This document shows positions 1-7,761 of a DNA stretch of 64,000 nucleotides, one piece after another; positions within the stretch are counted from its first letter, which is position 1; each line of letters starts with the position of its first letter. The translations under genes and the position numbers were made by a program. The notes below the pieces were generated by a model that searched no databases, was not told the DNA's origin, and saw only the letters and a program-made list of their open reading frames with translations. This DNA comes from Cycloclasticus pugetii PS-1 (GTDB lineage: Bacteria; Pseudomonadota; Gammaproteobacteria; Methylococcales; Cycloclasticaceae). The stretch is from NCBI RefSeq assembly GCF_000384415.1, contig NZ_ARVU01000001.1:682001-746000 (forward strand), in the 5' to 3' direction.

Positions 1-1
1 A

Positions 2-580
2 ATCAGTGGTTCGGCCGTTGGCTGGTATGGCAATGGCAAAGACACAGTGTTAACAGAGCACAGTAATTTTGTGGATGAATACACCCACCAATTGTGTGAT
101 GCATGGGAGCAACAAGCACTGCGCGCCAAAGCATTTGGTGTACGCGTGTGCACTATACGAACCGGCTTAGTGTTAGCACCAACGGGAGGCTTTTTACATA
201 AAATGCTGCTGCCCTTCAAATTAGGCCTTGGGGGAAAGCTCGGCTCTGGTCAACAATACATGCCTTGGGTGCATATTAACGATATGGTACGCTTGCTGGC
301 GTTCCTTGCTAATAACGAGCAAGCTCAAGGGCCATTTAATGCGTGCTCTGCTAACCCAGCACGTAACAATGAATTTACCAAAACCTTAGCGCAGACCCTA
401 CATCGTTATGCGTTTATTCCAATCCCTGCTTGGTTACTTAAGGGCGTATTAGGTGAAATGTCTGGCTTATTATTAACAGGGCAACGAGCCATTCCCGAGA
501 AAGCTCATGCAATGGGTTTTAACTTTGCTTATTCTGATTTACAAACAGCGTTAACAGATATTTTACAAACCAAACACTAA
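2..580 (+). CDS. TIGR01777-type SDR epimerase (YfcH-like), 3' part only
   Basis: The reading frame is open from base 2, so the gene starts before the window and about 192 residues of its C-terminal part are visible. The first visible residues (SGSAVGWYGNG) match the strand and catalytic-Tyr loop typical of the YfcH/TIGR01777 branch of extended SDR proteins. Next come the RTGLVLAPTGG segment and a DUF1731-like C-terminal region (MPWVHINDM, then the segment around QRAIPEKAHAMGF). Members are annotated as NAD(P)-binding sugar-nucleotide epimerase homologues, but their substrate is unknown. It ends 14 bases before hemH on the same strand, so the two are probably co-transcribed. The GTG at 47 is internal and not a true start. 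Confidence 0.85.
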   Translation: MSGSAVGWYGNGKDTVLTEHSNFVDEYTHQLCDAWEQQALRAKAFGVRVCTIRTGLVLAPTGGFLHKMLLPFKLGLGGKLGSGQQYMPWVHINDMVRLLAFLANNEQAQGPFNACSANPARNNEFTKTLAQTLHRYAFIPIPAWLLKGVLGEMSGLLLTGQRAIPEKAHAMGFNFAYSDLQTALTDILQTKH

Positions 581-594
581 CAGCGGACGACATA

Positions 595-1614
595 ATGACA
601 AACAAAGCAGTATTATTGGCTAACCTAGGATCACCAGACAATACCGAAACAGCCTCAGTCCGGCGCTATTTAAATCAATTTCTAATGGACCCCCACGTGA
701 TTCAGTTACCGTGGTTATTGCGCCGAATGATTGTTAGCCTGTTTGTATTGCCAACGCGGCCAAAAGCTTCTGCTGAAGCTTATAAAAGTGTCTGGATGAA
801 TGAAAGTTCGCCGTTGATTGTTTTATCAGAGCGGCTTAAAAACGCATTGCAATCTCAATTAGATATGCCTGTTGCAATGGCCATGCGCTATGGTAAGCCC
901 AGCATTGAAACGGAATTATTAGCGCTCAGTCAACAAGCCGGTATAGAAGAAGTTTTGTATATCCCACTGTATCCACATTTTGCCGATAGTACCGTCACCA
1001 CTTCTATTGAAGAAGCCGAGCGAGTTATTAAAGAACACAATCTAAACATCAAGCTTAACGTTGTTGCGCCGTTTTATGACCAACCTGATTATATTAATGC
1101 CTTAGTACACAGCGCCCAGCCCTATTTAGAGCAAGCCTACGATCATATCGTTTTTAGTTATCACGGCCTACCCGAATCGCATATTACAAAACGTGACCCA
1201 ACGGGCCAACATTGCCTGCAAAGTGCAGACTGTTGCCAGCGCCCAAGCGAAGCGCATAAAACCTGTTATCGCCACCAAGTGATGCGCACCACGCAATGTT
1301 TTGTAGAACAGGCGCAGATAGGGCCAGAAAAATACTCGGTTAGTTTTCAGTCTCGGCTTGGCCGCGCTAAATGGTTAGCACCTAATACAGAAGACCGCTT
1401 GCGTGAACTGGCCCAATCAGGCGTTAAAAAAGTGTTGGTGATTTGCCCCGCTTTTGTCACAGACTGTTTAGAAACACTTGAAGAAATAGCCATTCGTGCA
1501 GACGAGGTGTTTAAGGAAGCAGGGGGGGGCGAGTTACAGTTAATTCCGTGTCTTAATGATCACCCTGCATGGGTTAATACGCTAGGGGCGTGGTGCGAAG
1601 CGAAGGAAGGATAA
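595..1614 (+). CDS. hemH: Ferrochelatase
   Basis: The protein inserts Fe2+ into protoporphyrin IX, the last step of haem synthesis, at the cytoplasmic face of the membrane. It has 339 residues, a normal bacterial length. The N-terminus (KAVLLANLGSPD) and the SYHGLPESH motif with the active-site His near residue 190 identify the family. The C-terminal half carries the conserved CPAFVTDCLETLEEI segment. Unlike E. coli HemH, an extra loop after SYHGLPESH holds four cysteines, C207, C213, C214 and C224. This resembles the internal Cys motif of the [2Fe-2S] ferrochelatases known from some other bacteria. The gene lies directly behind the SDR gene and faces gabD. Confidence 0.96.
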   Translation: MTNKAVLLANLGSPDNTETASVRRYLNQFLMDPHVIQLPWLLRRMIVSLFVLPTRPKASAEAYKSVWMNESSPLIVLSERLKNALQSQLDMPVAMAMRYGKPSIETELLALSQQAGIEEVLYIPLYPHFADSTVTTSIEEAERVIKEHNLNIKLNVVAPFYDQPDYINALVHSAQPYLEQAYDHIVFSYHGLPESHITKRDPTGQHCLQSADCCQRPSEAHKTCYRHQVMRTTQCFVEQAQIGPEKYSVSFQSRLGRAKWLAPNTEDRLRELAQSGVKKVLVICPAFVTDCLETLEEIAIRADEVFKEAGGGELQLIPCLNDHPAWVNTLGAWCEAKEG

Positions 1615-1716
1615 AAAGCTTAAGCTTGGAACAATATCCTTGTATTTAATCGCAGTTTCAATAATGGGTGACTGAGTAAAAGCGACATTAATACTTTAAC
1701 CTTGGCCCCGAATTGT

Positions 1717-3168
1717 TTACATGTTGCCTAGGCATAAATACTTGATTTCTACAAACTCATCGATACCATATTTAGAGCCTTCGCGGCCAATACCAGACTC
1801 TTTAACGCCTCCAAATGGCGCGACTTCTGATGAAATAATGCCCGCATTGATGCCAATAATACCTACTTCAAGCGATTCAGCAACTTGCCACACACGCTTA
1901 ATGTTTTGTGAGTAAAAATAAGCGGCTAAGCCAAAAGGTGTATCGTTAGCAAGCTCAATGGCTTGCTGGTCTGTTGTAAAGCGATAGAGCGGGGCAACGG
2001 GACCAAATGTTTCTTCATGAGTGATTTTCATCGCCGGAGAGACATTGCTTAATACCGTGGGTTGAAAAAAGAGCCCGCCTAATTCATGCGACTCTCCACC
2101 GGTTAGCACAGAAGCGCCTAATTGAACGGCGTTATCAACGTGTTCTTTAACTTTATCAAGTGCTGCGGTGTTAATCAGAGGTCCTTGCTCTGCGGTCGGC
2201 TCAATACCATTTGCAACAGTGAGTTGACGCACTGTTGCAGTTAGCTTTTCGGCAAACTCATCATAAATACTGTCTTGAACAAATATTCGATTTGCACAGA
2301 TACAGGTTTGCCCTGTGTTCCTAAATTTACTGGCCATCAGGCCTTCAATAGCGGCATCTAGGTCGGCATCATCAAAGACAATAAAGGGTGCATTTCCACC
2401 TAATTCAAGGCTTATTTTTTTGATCGTATCTGCGCATTGGCGCATTAAGGTTTTGCCAACCTCTGTAGAGCCCGTGAATGAGAGTTTACGTACGATGGGG
2501 CTTGATGTTAGTTCTTCACCGATGGTGCTGGCTTGTCCGGTGACGACATTGAGCACGCCAGGTGGTATTCCAGCTTGATCGGCTAATTCAGCCAGCGCGA
2601 GTGCAGAAAAGGGCGTTTCCGATGCTGGTTTAATGATAACGGGGCAACCAGCTGCTAGAGCCGGTGCGCATTTACGTGTGATCATCGCATTTGGGAAATT
2701 CCAAGGTGTGATCGCTGCAACAACGCCAATAGCCTGCTTGATGACGATGATTCTTTTATCATTACTGGGGGCGGGAATGGTGTCGCCGTATACTCGTTTT
2801 GCTTCTTCAGCAAACCACTCAACAAAACTAGCTCCGTATAATATTTCTCCACGTGCTTCGTTGATAGGCTTGCCTTGCTCTGTTGTCATTATGGTAGCAA
2901 GGTCTTCTTGATTGTCGATAATTAATTCATACCATTTTCTTAGAATACTAGAGCGGTCTTTGGCGGGGCGTTTTTGCCATTTTTCCCATGCAGATTGAGC
3001 GCATAAGATAGCGTCTTGAGTTTGTTTTGCAGTAAGCAAAGGGACATGGCCTATAAGCTCATTATTTGCTGGGTTATAAACAGCAAGCCTTTGGTGGTCA
3101 GTACTATCTACCCATTGCCCGTTGATAAACGCGTGTTGTTTGAAAAGCTTTCTATTTTCAATGTGCAT
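1717..3168 (-). CDS. gabD: NAD(P)-dependent succinate-semialdehyde dehydrogenase (GabD type)
   Basis: This 483-residue aldehyde dehydrogenase oxidises succinate semialdehyde, or a similar semialdehyde, to the acid. Visible family marks are TPWNFP near 155, the LELGG glutamate near residue 255, and the catalytic cysteine near 289 in GQTCICANR, which is characteristic of GabD rather than generic ALDH. The end (PFGGVKESGIGREG) is also intact. There is no gabT or gabP beside it. Instead it is divergent from a DapA-like/PanE-like/EamA gene set, so the physiological substrate may be a semialdehyde made by that set. alpha-Ketoglutarate semialdehyde dehydrogenases are close relatives, so the exact substrate is uncertain. 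Confidence 0.88.
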   Translation of the reverse strand: MHIENRKLFKQHAFINGQWVDSTDHQRLAVYNPANNELIGHVPLLTAKQTQDAILCAQSAWEKWQKRPAKDRSSILRKWYELIIDNQEDLATIMTTEQGKPINEARGEILYGASFVEWFAEEAKRVYGDTIPAPSNDKRIIVIKQAIGVVAAITPWNFPNAMITRKCAPALAAGCPVIIKPASETPFSALALAELADQAGIPPGVLNVVTGQASTIGEELTSSPIVRKLSFTGSTEVGKTLMRQCADTIKKISLELGGNAPFIVFDDADLDAAIEGLMASKFRNTGQTCICANRIFVQDSIYDEFAEKLTATVRQLTVANGIEPTAEQGPLINTAALDKVKEHVDNAVQLGASVLTGGESHELGGLFFQPTVLSNVSPAMKITHEETFGPVAPLYRFTTDQQAIELANDTPFGLAAYFYSQNIKRVWQVAESLEVGIIGINAGIISSEVAPFGGVKESGIGREGSKYGIDEFVEIKYLCLGNM

Positions 3169-3235
3169 GATTTTATAGCGGCTTTATAAGACAGAAGATC
3201 ATAGTAATATAAATTTAAAGGATTAAAAGCTTAAA

Positions 3236-3388
3236 GCAAATATTATTAGCATCGCGTTTTTAATTCTTACTACTGCAAATATTTAAGGGTAGGTCATGGC
3301 TTAATGCTCAATCTTGCAGAAAGGGAGTGTCAAGCTGATTGATTAAATATGAGCTGGGGTTATGATGTTAGAACACCTTGCAAATATT
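3236..3388 (+). repeat. Three direct copies of GCAAATATT, candidate operator
   Basis: Exact copies lie at 3236-3244, 3275-3283 and 3380-3388. Two flank the gabD side and one lies just downstream of the predicted start of the divergent operon. An exact 9-mer three times in 153 bases is more than expected even in AT-rich DNA, and suggests binding sites for a shared regulator. The regulator is unknown. Confidence 0.4.
3339..3366 (+). promoter_or_regulatory. Predicted sigma-70 promoter of the DapA-like operon
   Basis: TTGATT at 3339-3344 and TATGAT at 3361-3366 are 16 bases apart, each one or two bases off consensus. Transcription would start near 3373, leaving a leader of about 110 bases that contains the third GCAAATATT copy. 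Confidence 0.45.
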
Positions 3389-3483
3389 AAATAAAGGAGT
3401 AATGGTGAAGCAGTAATAAAAACAGTGGTAGATGTAATTGTGAAGTGCTAAAAAAAATAATAAAGACTAAACAGGGGAAGAGC

Positions 3484-4446
3484 ATGAATTACAGCAGAGA
3501 AACAGCGAAACAGTGGGCGAATGAACACATTAAGGGTTTGTTTATGTGTCCTATTTCACCAATGAATGATGACTTTACTTTTGATGAAGAAGGGATTCGT
3601 GAAAATATTGAAGCGTTTATTGAAATGGGTGTGGATGGTTTAGTAGTGGGTGGTTTCATCGCCGAGTGCTGGAATGCAACGCTAGACGAATGGTACCGTT
3701 ATCATGAGGTGGTTGCCGAAGCAGTTAATGGGCGGATTCCCTTATTTTCAATATTATTGGACCCCAGTGCTTATCAAACAATTGAAAAGATGAAGCGCCT
3801 AGAAGTACTTGGCTATGACGGTGTAGAAGTGATAAACCCCGTTGTTCAACTCAAAAGTGATGATGAAATTTATAATTGGTTTAAATTTATCACCGATAGC
3901 TCGGATTTGGCGGTTGTGCTATACAGAACGCCGGTTTCCGGCAAAGTACTCGGCTGGGATTTACTACAACGTTTGGCAGACCTGGAGACTGTTGTAGGAA
4001 CAAAACAGGGCGTTATGAATCGCGTGGAAACGTTAAAAATTCGCAGCATCATTCGCCCTGATTTTATTGTAGCTGACCCGTTTGAATCTGTTTTTTGTGA
4101 TGACCTGCGAAAGGGTGGAAAAACAGTATTTGGTGAGCTGTCTTATATTTTGTATGGCAAAAAACGTCATATCGTCAAAGATTATATGGCCTTGTCGGCA
4201 GCAGGCAAGTGGGAAGAAGCTTATCAAACAAGTGCACAGTTAAACGATATTCGAGAATTTTATAATGAAGTGTTTATTTGGGATGTAGTGCAAACATTCA
4301 CCTATGCCAGTGCCTTAGCTAGTATGAAGGCATGGTTTGAAGAGATTGGTTTAAAAGCCGGGCCTATTCGTCCCCCTATCGAGCAATGTACGCCTGCACT
4401 AAAGGCGCGTATTCAGTCAACATTAAAAGAATTGGGCGTGAGTTAA
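3484..4446 (+). CDS. DapA/NanA-family class I aldolase or dehydratase, substrate unknown
   Basis: A 320-residue TIM-barrel protein of the dihydrodipicolinate synthase/N-acetylneuraminate lyase superfamily, which uses a Schiff-base lysine to cleave, condense or dehydrate 2-oxo acids. K174 in VVGTKQG is the expected Schiff-base lysine and Y147 in VLYRTP the expected tyrosine. The usual GTTGE(S/T) motif is replaced by GFIAEC near residues 57-62, so true DapA activity is unlikely. The C-terminal KAGPIRPP segment recalls hydratase-aldolases such as the NahE/PahE group, but identity cannot be settled by eye. ATG 3484 is chosen because AGGGGAAG lies just before it; the frame could open at GTG 3445. 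It is followed after 5 bases by a PanE-like gene. Confidence 0.82.
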   Translation: MNYSRETAKQWANEHIKGLFMCPISPMNDDFTFDEEGIRENIEAFIEMGVDGLVVGGFIAECWNATLDEWYRYHEVVAEAVNGRIPLFSILLDPSAYQTIEKMKRLEVLGYDGVEVINPVVQLKSDDEIYNWFKFITDSSDLAVVLYRTPVSGKVLGWDLLQRLADLETVVGTKQGVMNRVETLKIRSIIRPDFIVADPFESVFCDDLRKGGKTVFGELSYILYGKKRHIVKDYMALSAAGKWEEAYQTSAQLNDIREFYNEVFIWDVVQTFTYASALASMKAWFEEIGLKAGPIRPPIEQCTPALKARIQSTLKELGVS

Positions 4447-4451
4447 ATATA

Positions 4452-5465
4452 ATGAAAAAAAAATTGCATATTTGCATACATGGCGCAGGCGGTTTGGGCT
4501 CTGTAATAGGGGGGTATTTAGCTAAATCTGGGCATCAAGTAACATTAATTGGTCGGCAAGCACATGCAGATGCTATCAACCAAAAAGGCCTGCAAATGGT
4601 TGGGCGCTTAGGTGACATGTTAATTAAGGATAATTTACGTGCCGTTACCGTGCCGGATCAAGTAGAAGGCGTTATTGACTACTATATTTTATTAACCAAG
4701 GCCAAAGATGCACGGGCCGCCTTAAATGATGCCGAAGTTTTAGTTAATCAGGTTAACTGTGCGTTAACGATGCAAAATGGTGTTGGTAAAGAGGCTTTGT
4801 TGATTGAAAGTTTTGGTGTTGAAAAAGTGATTGGTGGCTCAACGATTGAAGGGGGTACTTTGCTTGCGCCAGGGAAGGTTAATAATCATGTCAGCGCGCC
4901 AATAACAGCCTTTTTTGGTGAACTTAATGGCGGCACTACAGAGCGAACCGAGCTATTAGCCGAGGCCTTTAGTGGGGCAAATTTAAAAGCAGAATCTGTT
5001 GACGATATTAATCACGTTTTATGGGAAAAAGCGGTTCAGGTATCTGGCGCGTCAGCCTGGGCTGCCAGTACGTTAAGTGCAATCCCAGCGCTAGATTACG
5101 CTGATGGTATTTCAGTACGCGAAGGGGCTGAGCATTATGTAACGATTGCCAAAGAATTAATTGGTGCCTACAAAGCAATGGGGTATGTTCCACAGGATTT
5201 TTATGCGCCTTTTTCTTTTCTTAAAGTATTGGATGACGCTACTTTTGAGGATGCTGTTCAAGTTTGCCTCGACTTAGGTGTGCATATGAAAACCTTGCGT
5301 CGGGGTATCCGGACATCAATGCATGAAGATGTTATTAATGGCAAATTGACAGAGGTAGATGCTTTGTTTTTACCTTTAATTGAAGCAGCAAAGGAAAATA
5401 ACGTGGCAATCCCTACCTTCGTTGGTGCATATCGTGTTATTAAAACTATCGACAGCCTACGTTAG
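4452..5465 (+). CDS. 2-dehydropantoate 2-reductase-like (PanE/ApbA family) oxidoreductase
   Basis: The protein has 337 residues with an N-terminal Rossmann motif (HGAGGLGS, residues about 8-15) and the C-terminal helical ApbA domain containing the WEKAVQVSGASA lysine helix. Family members reduce ketopantoate to pantoate with NADPH, but many PanE-like proteins act on other 2-oxo or 3-oxo acids. It begins 5 bases after the DapA-like gene and must be its operon partner, which points to a catabolic or salvage role rather than general coenzyme A synthesis. ATG 4452 is preferred over an upstream frame extension that would overlap the previous gene by 61 bases. The ribosome site is weak, suggesting translational coupling. 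Confidence 0.82.
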   Translation: MKKKLHICIHGAGGLGSVIGGYLAKSGHQVTLIGRQAHADAINQKGLQMVGRLGDMLIKDNLRAVTVPDQVEGVIDYYILLTKAKDARAALNDAEVLVNQVNCALTMQNGVGKEALLIESFGVEKVIGGSTIEGGTLLAPGKVNNHVSAPITAFFGELNGGTTERTELLAEAFSGANLKAESVDDINHVLWEKAVQVSGASAWAASTLSAIPALDYADGISVREGAEHYVTIAKELIGAYKAMGYVPQDFYAPFSFLKVLDDATFEDAVQVCLDLGVHMKTLRRGIRTSMHEDVINGKLTEVDALFLPLIEAAKENNVAIPTFVGAYRVIKTIDSLR

Positions 5466-5557
5466 AGGTAAAAAAATACAGGGCTTAGGTGCATTTGTTT
5501 AGTGCTTATAAGGCAAGTAGCGTGTAAGGTGTCGAGCCAACTTAAGAATTGATAGTC

Positions 5558-6463
5558 ATGGATAAAGAAACAATAAAAGCATTACTGTATTTAAATGTTG
5601 CCAGTATTTTATGGGGGGGTAATGTTTTTTTTGGCAGTTACTTAAAAGACTTTTTAGGTCCATGGAGCATCATGAGCGTGAGAATGCTGATTGGTAGCTT
5701 TATATTTTTGTTTTTACTGCACCAAGCAGGGCACCTTAAAGGAGTGACCCGCTTACTCGGCTGGAAAGAGGTGTTTTTAATTGCATTGTCGGGAACAGTT
5801 GCCTATCAAGCAACCGTGTATTTTGGTTTGCGCTATACAACGGCCATTAATGTGGGTTTGATTAATTCGCTAGCGCCGATTGCTGTGGCTTTTGCAGCAG
5901 CGTTTTATTTAAAAGAAAAGTTAGGCCGTCAACATTGGATAGCGGCGTTTGTTTCGGTTATTGGCTTGGTATTTATTTTGAGTAAAGGGAGCATGGAGAG
6001 CCTTTATGCGTTGAGATTTAATAAGGGTGACTTATTTATTTTAGGGTCCATTTTTATTTGGGCCGTTTATAGTATTGCGGCGAAACTGGCAATGGCGAAG
6101 GTTACCCCTTTAGTAGTAACAGCCTTGGGTATTTTATTATCAACTTTCATTGTGATCCCGTTGGGGGTGTATGAAGCCAATTACCTTATTAAGCCGATTA
6201 TCAATGCTGAGGTTATTATGGCAGTTGTGTTCATAGGTATTGGTCCTACGGTGCTGTCTTTGCTGTTTTGGAATAAGGGAGTGATGATTATTGGTCCAGC
6301 TCGTGCGTCATTATTCCTTAATATGGTTCCAATTTATGTAATCGTCTTGTCGTCGCTTTTATTGGACGAAGTACTGCACGATTACCAGTTAATAGGTATG
6401 GTATTAATTATTGGTGGCAGCTTATATGCCAATAGGCAAAAGGTTGTTAGCAAGAAAGACTGA
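5558..6463 (+). CDS. EamA/DMT-family transporter
   Basis: A 301-residue integral membrane protein with about ten hydrophobic segments and the two-repeat EamA layout: a first repeat from about residue 5 to 140 and a second from about 155 to 295. Each contains a conserved stretch near its end (for example APIAVAFAAAFYLKEKL in the first). DMT transporters commonly export metabolites or amino acids, and the substrate cannot be read from sequence. It lies 92 bases behind the PanE-like gene on the same strand, so it may move the substrate or a by-product of that pathway. The start is taken at ATG 5558; the frame is also open from TTG 5549. Confidence 0.85.
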   Translation: MDKETIKALLYLNVASILWGGNVFFGSYLKDFLGPWSIMSVRMLIGSFIFLFLLHQAGHLKGVTRLLGWKEVFLIALSGTVAYQATVYFGLRYTTAINVGLINSLAPIAVAFAAAFYLKEKLGRQHWIAAFVSVIGLVFILSKGSMESLYALRFNKGDLFILGSIFIWAVYSIAAKLAMAKVTPLVVTALGILLSTFIVIPLGVYEANYLIKPIINAEVIMAVVFIGIGPTVLSLLFWNKGVMIIGPARASLFLNMVPIYVIVLSSLLLDEVLHDYQLIGMVLIIGGSLYANRQKVVSKKD

Positions 6464-6591
6464 TATTTCTTTGTGCTGACTGGGTGATGAGTGATTATTT
6501 GAATGAAGCCGAGTTGTATTTGTGTTATCTAGGTTTTGTTAAGTCGGGTTAACATACTATAAACACATTATTGTGTAAGGCTTCTGATGAA

Positions 6592-6601
6592 ACCGTACGG
6601 T
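6592..6601. repeat. Perfect 10-base palindrome between convergent transporter genes
   Basis: ACCGTACGGT is a perfect palindrome in the gap between the EamA gene and the BASS gene. No T-tract follows on either side within a few bases, so it is not a standard terminator. Function is unknown, and a site this short may be chance. Confidence 0.25.
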
Positions 6602-6674
6602 AAAAACTTTTCAATACATGTACTTAGGTCTGCTATTTGACGAATGGGCGAGCCAATAGTCAGATAATGTTCTG

Positions 6675-7544
6675 TTATATGTTAGCTTTTTGCAGCCTAT
6701 CAACTCTGCTTGTCGTTAAGGCGTAGAGCCATAAAATGATAACCATGGTGACCCCATAAATAGAAGGGACCATCGCCACATCGGCATTGTTGAGTAAAAA
6801 AGGGCTGATAGCAATAGTGACACCTAGCATTGCATTTTGCGCACCTACTTCAATGGAAAGCGTTTTGGTTTGAGGCCTTTCAAGTTTTGCAAATTTAGCG
6901 ATACCGTAGCCCAGTAATATAGACAGGATATTCAGGCAGATAGTTAATAGACCCACTTGTACGAAGTGTTCAAACCAAGACCCACCGTTTTGCATAAAAA
7001 TCCCAACAATCAGGAAAGGCAAGAAAGCACCACAGCCTCTTCGCACCCATTGTTTAGAGGCTTTCGCAAAGCGTGGCGCATATTGTAATACCAACATGCC
7101 GCAGCTGACAGGAATGACGGTAATCAACATGATTTGGCTGGCTGTTTTCAGAAGAGGTAAACTCAGCTGAATGGTTTCATCGTTAAAGTAGATCATGCTT
7201 AGGTTAAGAATAACCGGTAACGTAAAGACGGTGATTAGGCTGGAAATGCTGGTCATCGTGACAGATAGTGCTAAATCGCCTCGTGCGATCAGGGTAAACA
7301 TATTAGATAACACACCACCAGGGCATAGGGTTAATAACATAATGCCAATGGCTATAGCGCCACTTAGATTTAATGTATAACACAATATAAATCCAAGCAG
7401 TGGCAACATAATTAATTGCCCTATTAAGCCTGCCAAAGCGGCCTTTGGAATGGTAAAAACTCGGCTAAAATCTTGGATAGTGAGTCCAAGGCCCATGCCA
7501 AACATCAGTAAAGTTAAGAGAATAGTAACAAGGTAGCTGATCAT
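6675..7544 (-). CDS. Bile acid:sodium symporter (BASS) family transporter
   Basis: A 289-residue membrane protein with about nine to ten hydrophobic helices and the BASS core motif LLTLCPGGVLSNMFTLIARGD near residues 72-92. The second conserved helix pair lies near IEVGAQNAMLG, around residue 230. Bacterial members move organic anions with sodium, and one branch (PanS) transports ketopantoate and pantoate. Because a PanE-like enzyme lies two genes away, a branched 2-oxo-acid substrate is possible but unproven. The gene is transcribed towards the EamA gene and starts about 218 bases from htpG, which points the other way. Confidence 0.85.
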   Translation of the reverse strand: MISYLVTILLTLLMFGMGLGLTIQDFSRVFTIPKAALAGLIGQLIMLPLLGFILCYTLNLSGAIAIGIMLLTLCPGGVLSNMFTLIARGDLALSVTMTSISSLITVFTLPVILNLSMIYFNDETIQLSLPLLKTASQIMLITVIPVSCGMLVLQYAPRFAKASKQWVRRGCGAFLPFLIVGIFMQNGGSWFEHFVQVGLLTICLNILSILLGYGIAKFAKLERPQTKTLSIEVGAQNAMLGVTIAISPFLLNNADVAMVPSIYGVTMVIILWLYALTTSRVDRLQKANI

Positions 7545-7691
7545 GATATTTTTTTTATAGTTATCTTTTATCAGTATAGTCTTATATGTAAAGCAATGCT
7601 AATCAAGCCAGTTTTTGCTCAGCGCTTGGGGCTGTTAATAGGCTTGCTGATTGATTTCGCGTTGTGAAATTTTAAGGCCTTGGTGAGAGGG

Positions 7692-7720
7692 CTTGAAAAA
7701 TATTTCGCAAGACCCCATAT
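7692..7720 (+). promoter_or_regulatory. Sigma-32 heat-shock promoter of htpG
   Basis: CTTGAAA at 7692-7698 and CCCCATAT at 7713-7720 are separated by 14 bases, matching the sigma-32 (RpoH) consensus CTTGAAA-N11-16-CCCCATNT at essentially every position. It lies 41 bases before the htpG start codon. This is one of the clearest regulatory signals in the window. Confidence 0.93.
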
Positions 7721-7761
7721 CTGGATTTGCAAATAAACTTGATGGATAAAAGGTAACTTTA

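Larger units (their letters stand above)
3169..3483. other. Divergent control region between gabD and the DapA-like operon
   Basis: This is 315 bases of AT-rich DNA without a convincing gene. It holds three same-direction copies of GCAAATATT (3236-3244, 3275-3283, 3380-3388) and a plausible sigma-70 promoter for the right-hand operon. A tiny frame with a Shine-Dalgarno-like AAAGGAG at 3402-3416 codes for only four residues and is not considered a gene. No regulator gene lies nearby. Confidence 0.6.

Noticed and set aside
1617-1628. AAGCTTAAGCTT palindrome between hemH and gabD
   Set aside because: Too short a hairpin once a loop is allowed and there is no T-tract, so not counted as a terminator.
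3402-3416. Four-codon frame behind AAAGGAG in the gabD control region
   Set aside because: Too short to be a gene and the ribosome site is only two bases from the ATG. No sign of a leader-peptide attenuator around it.
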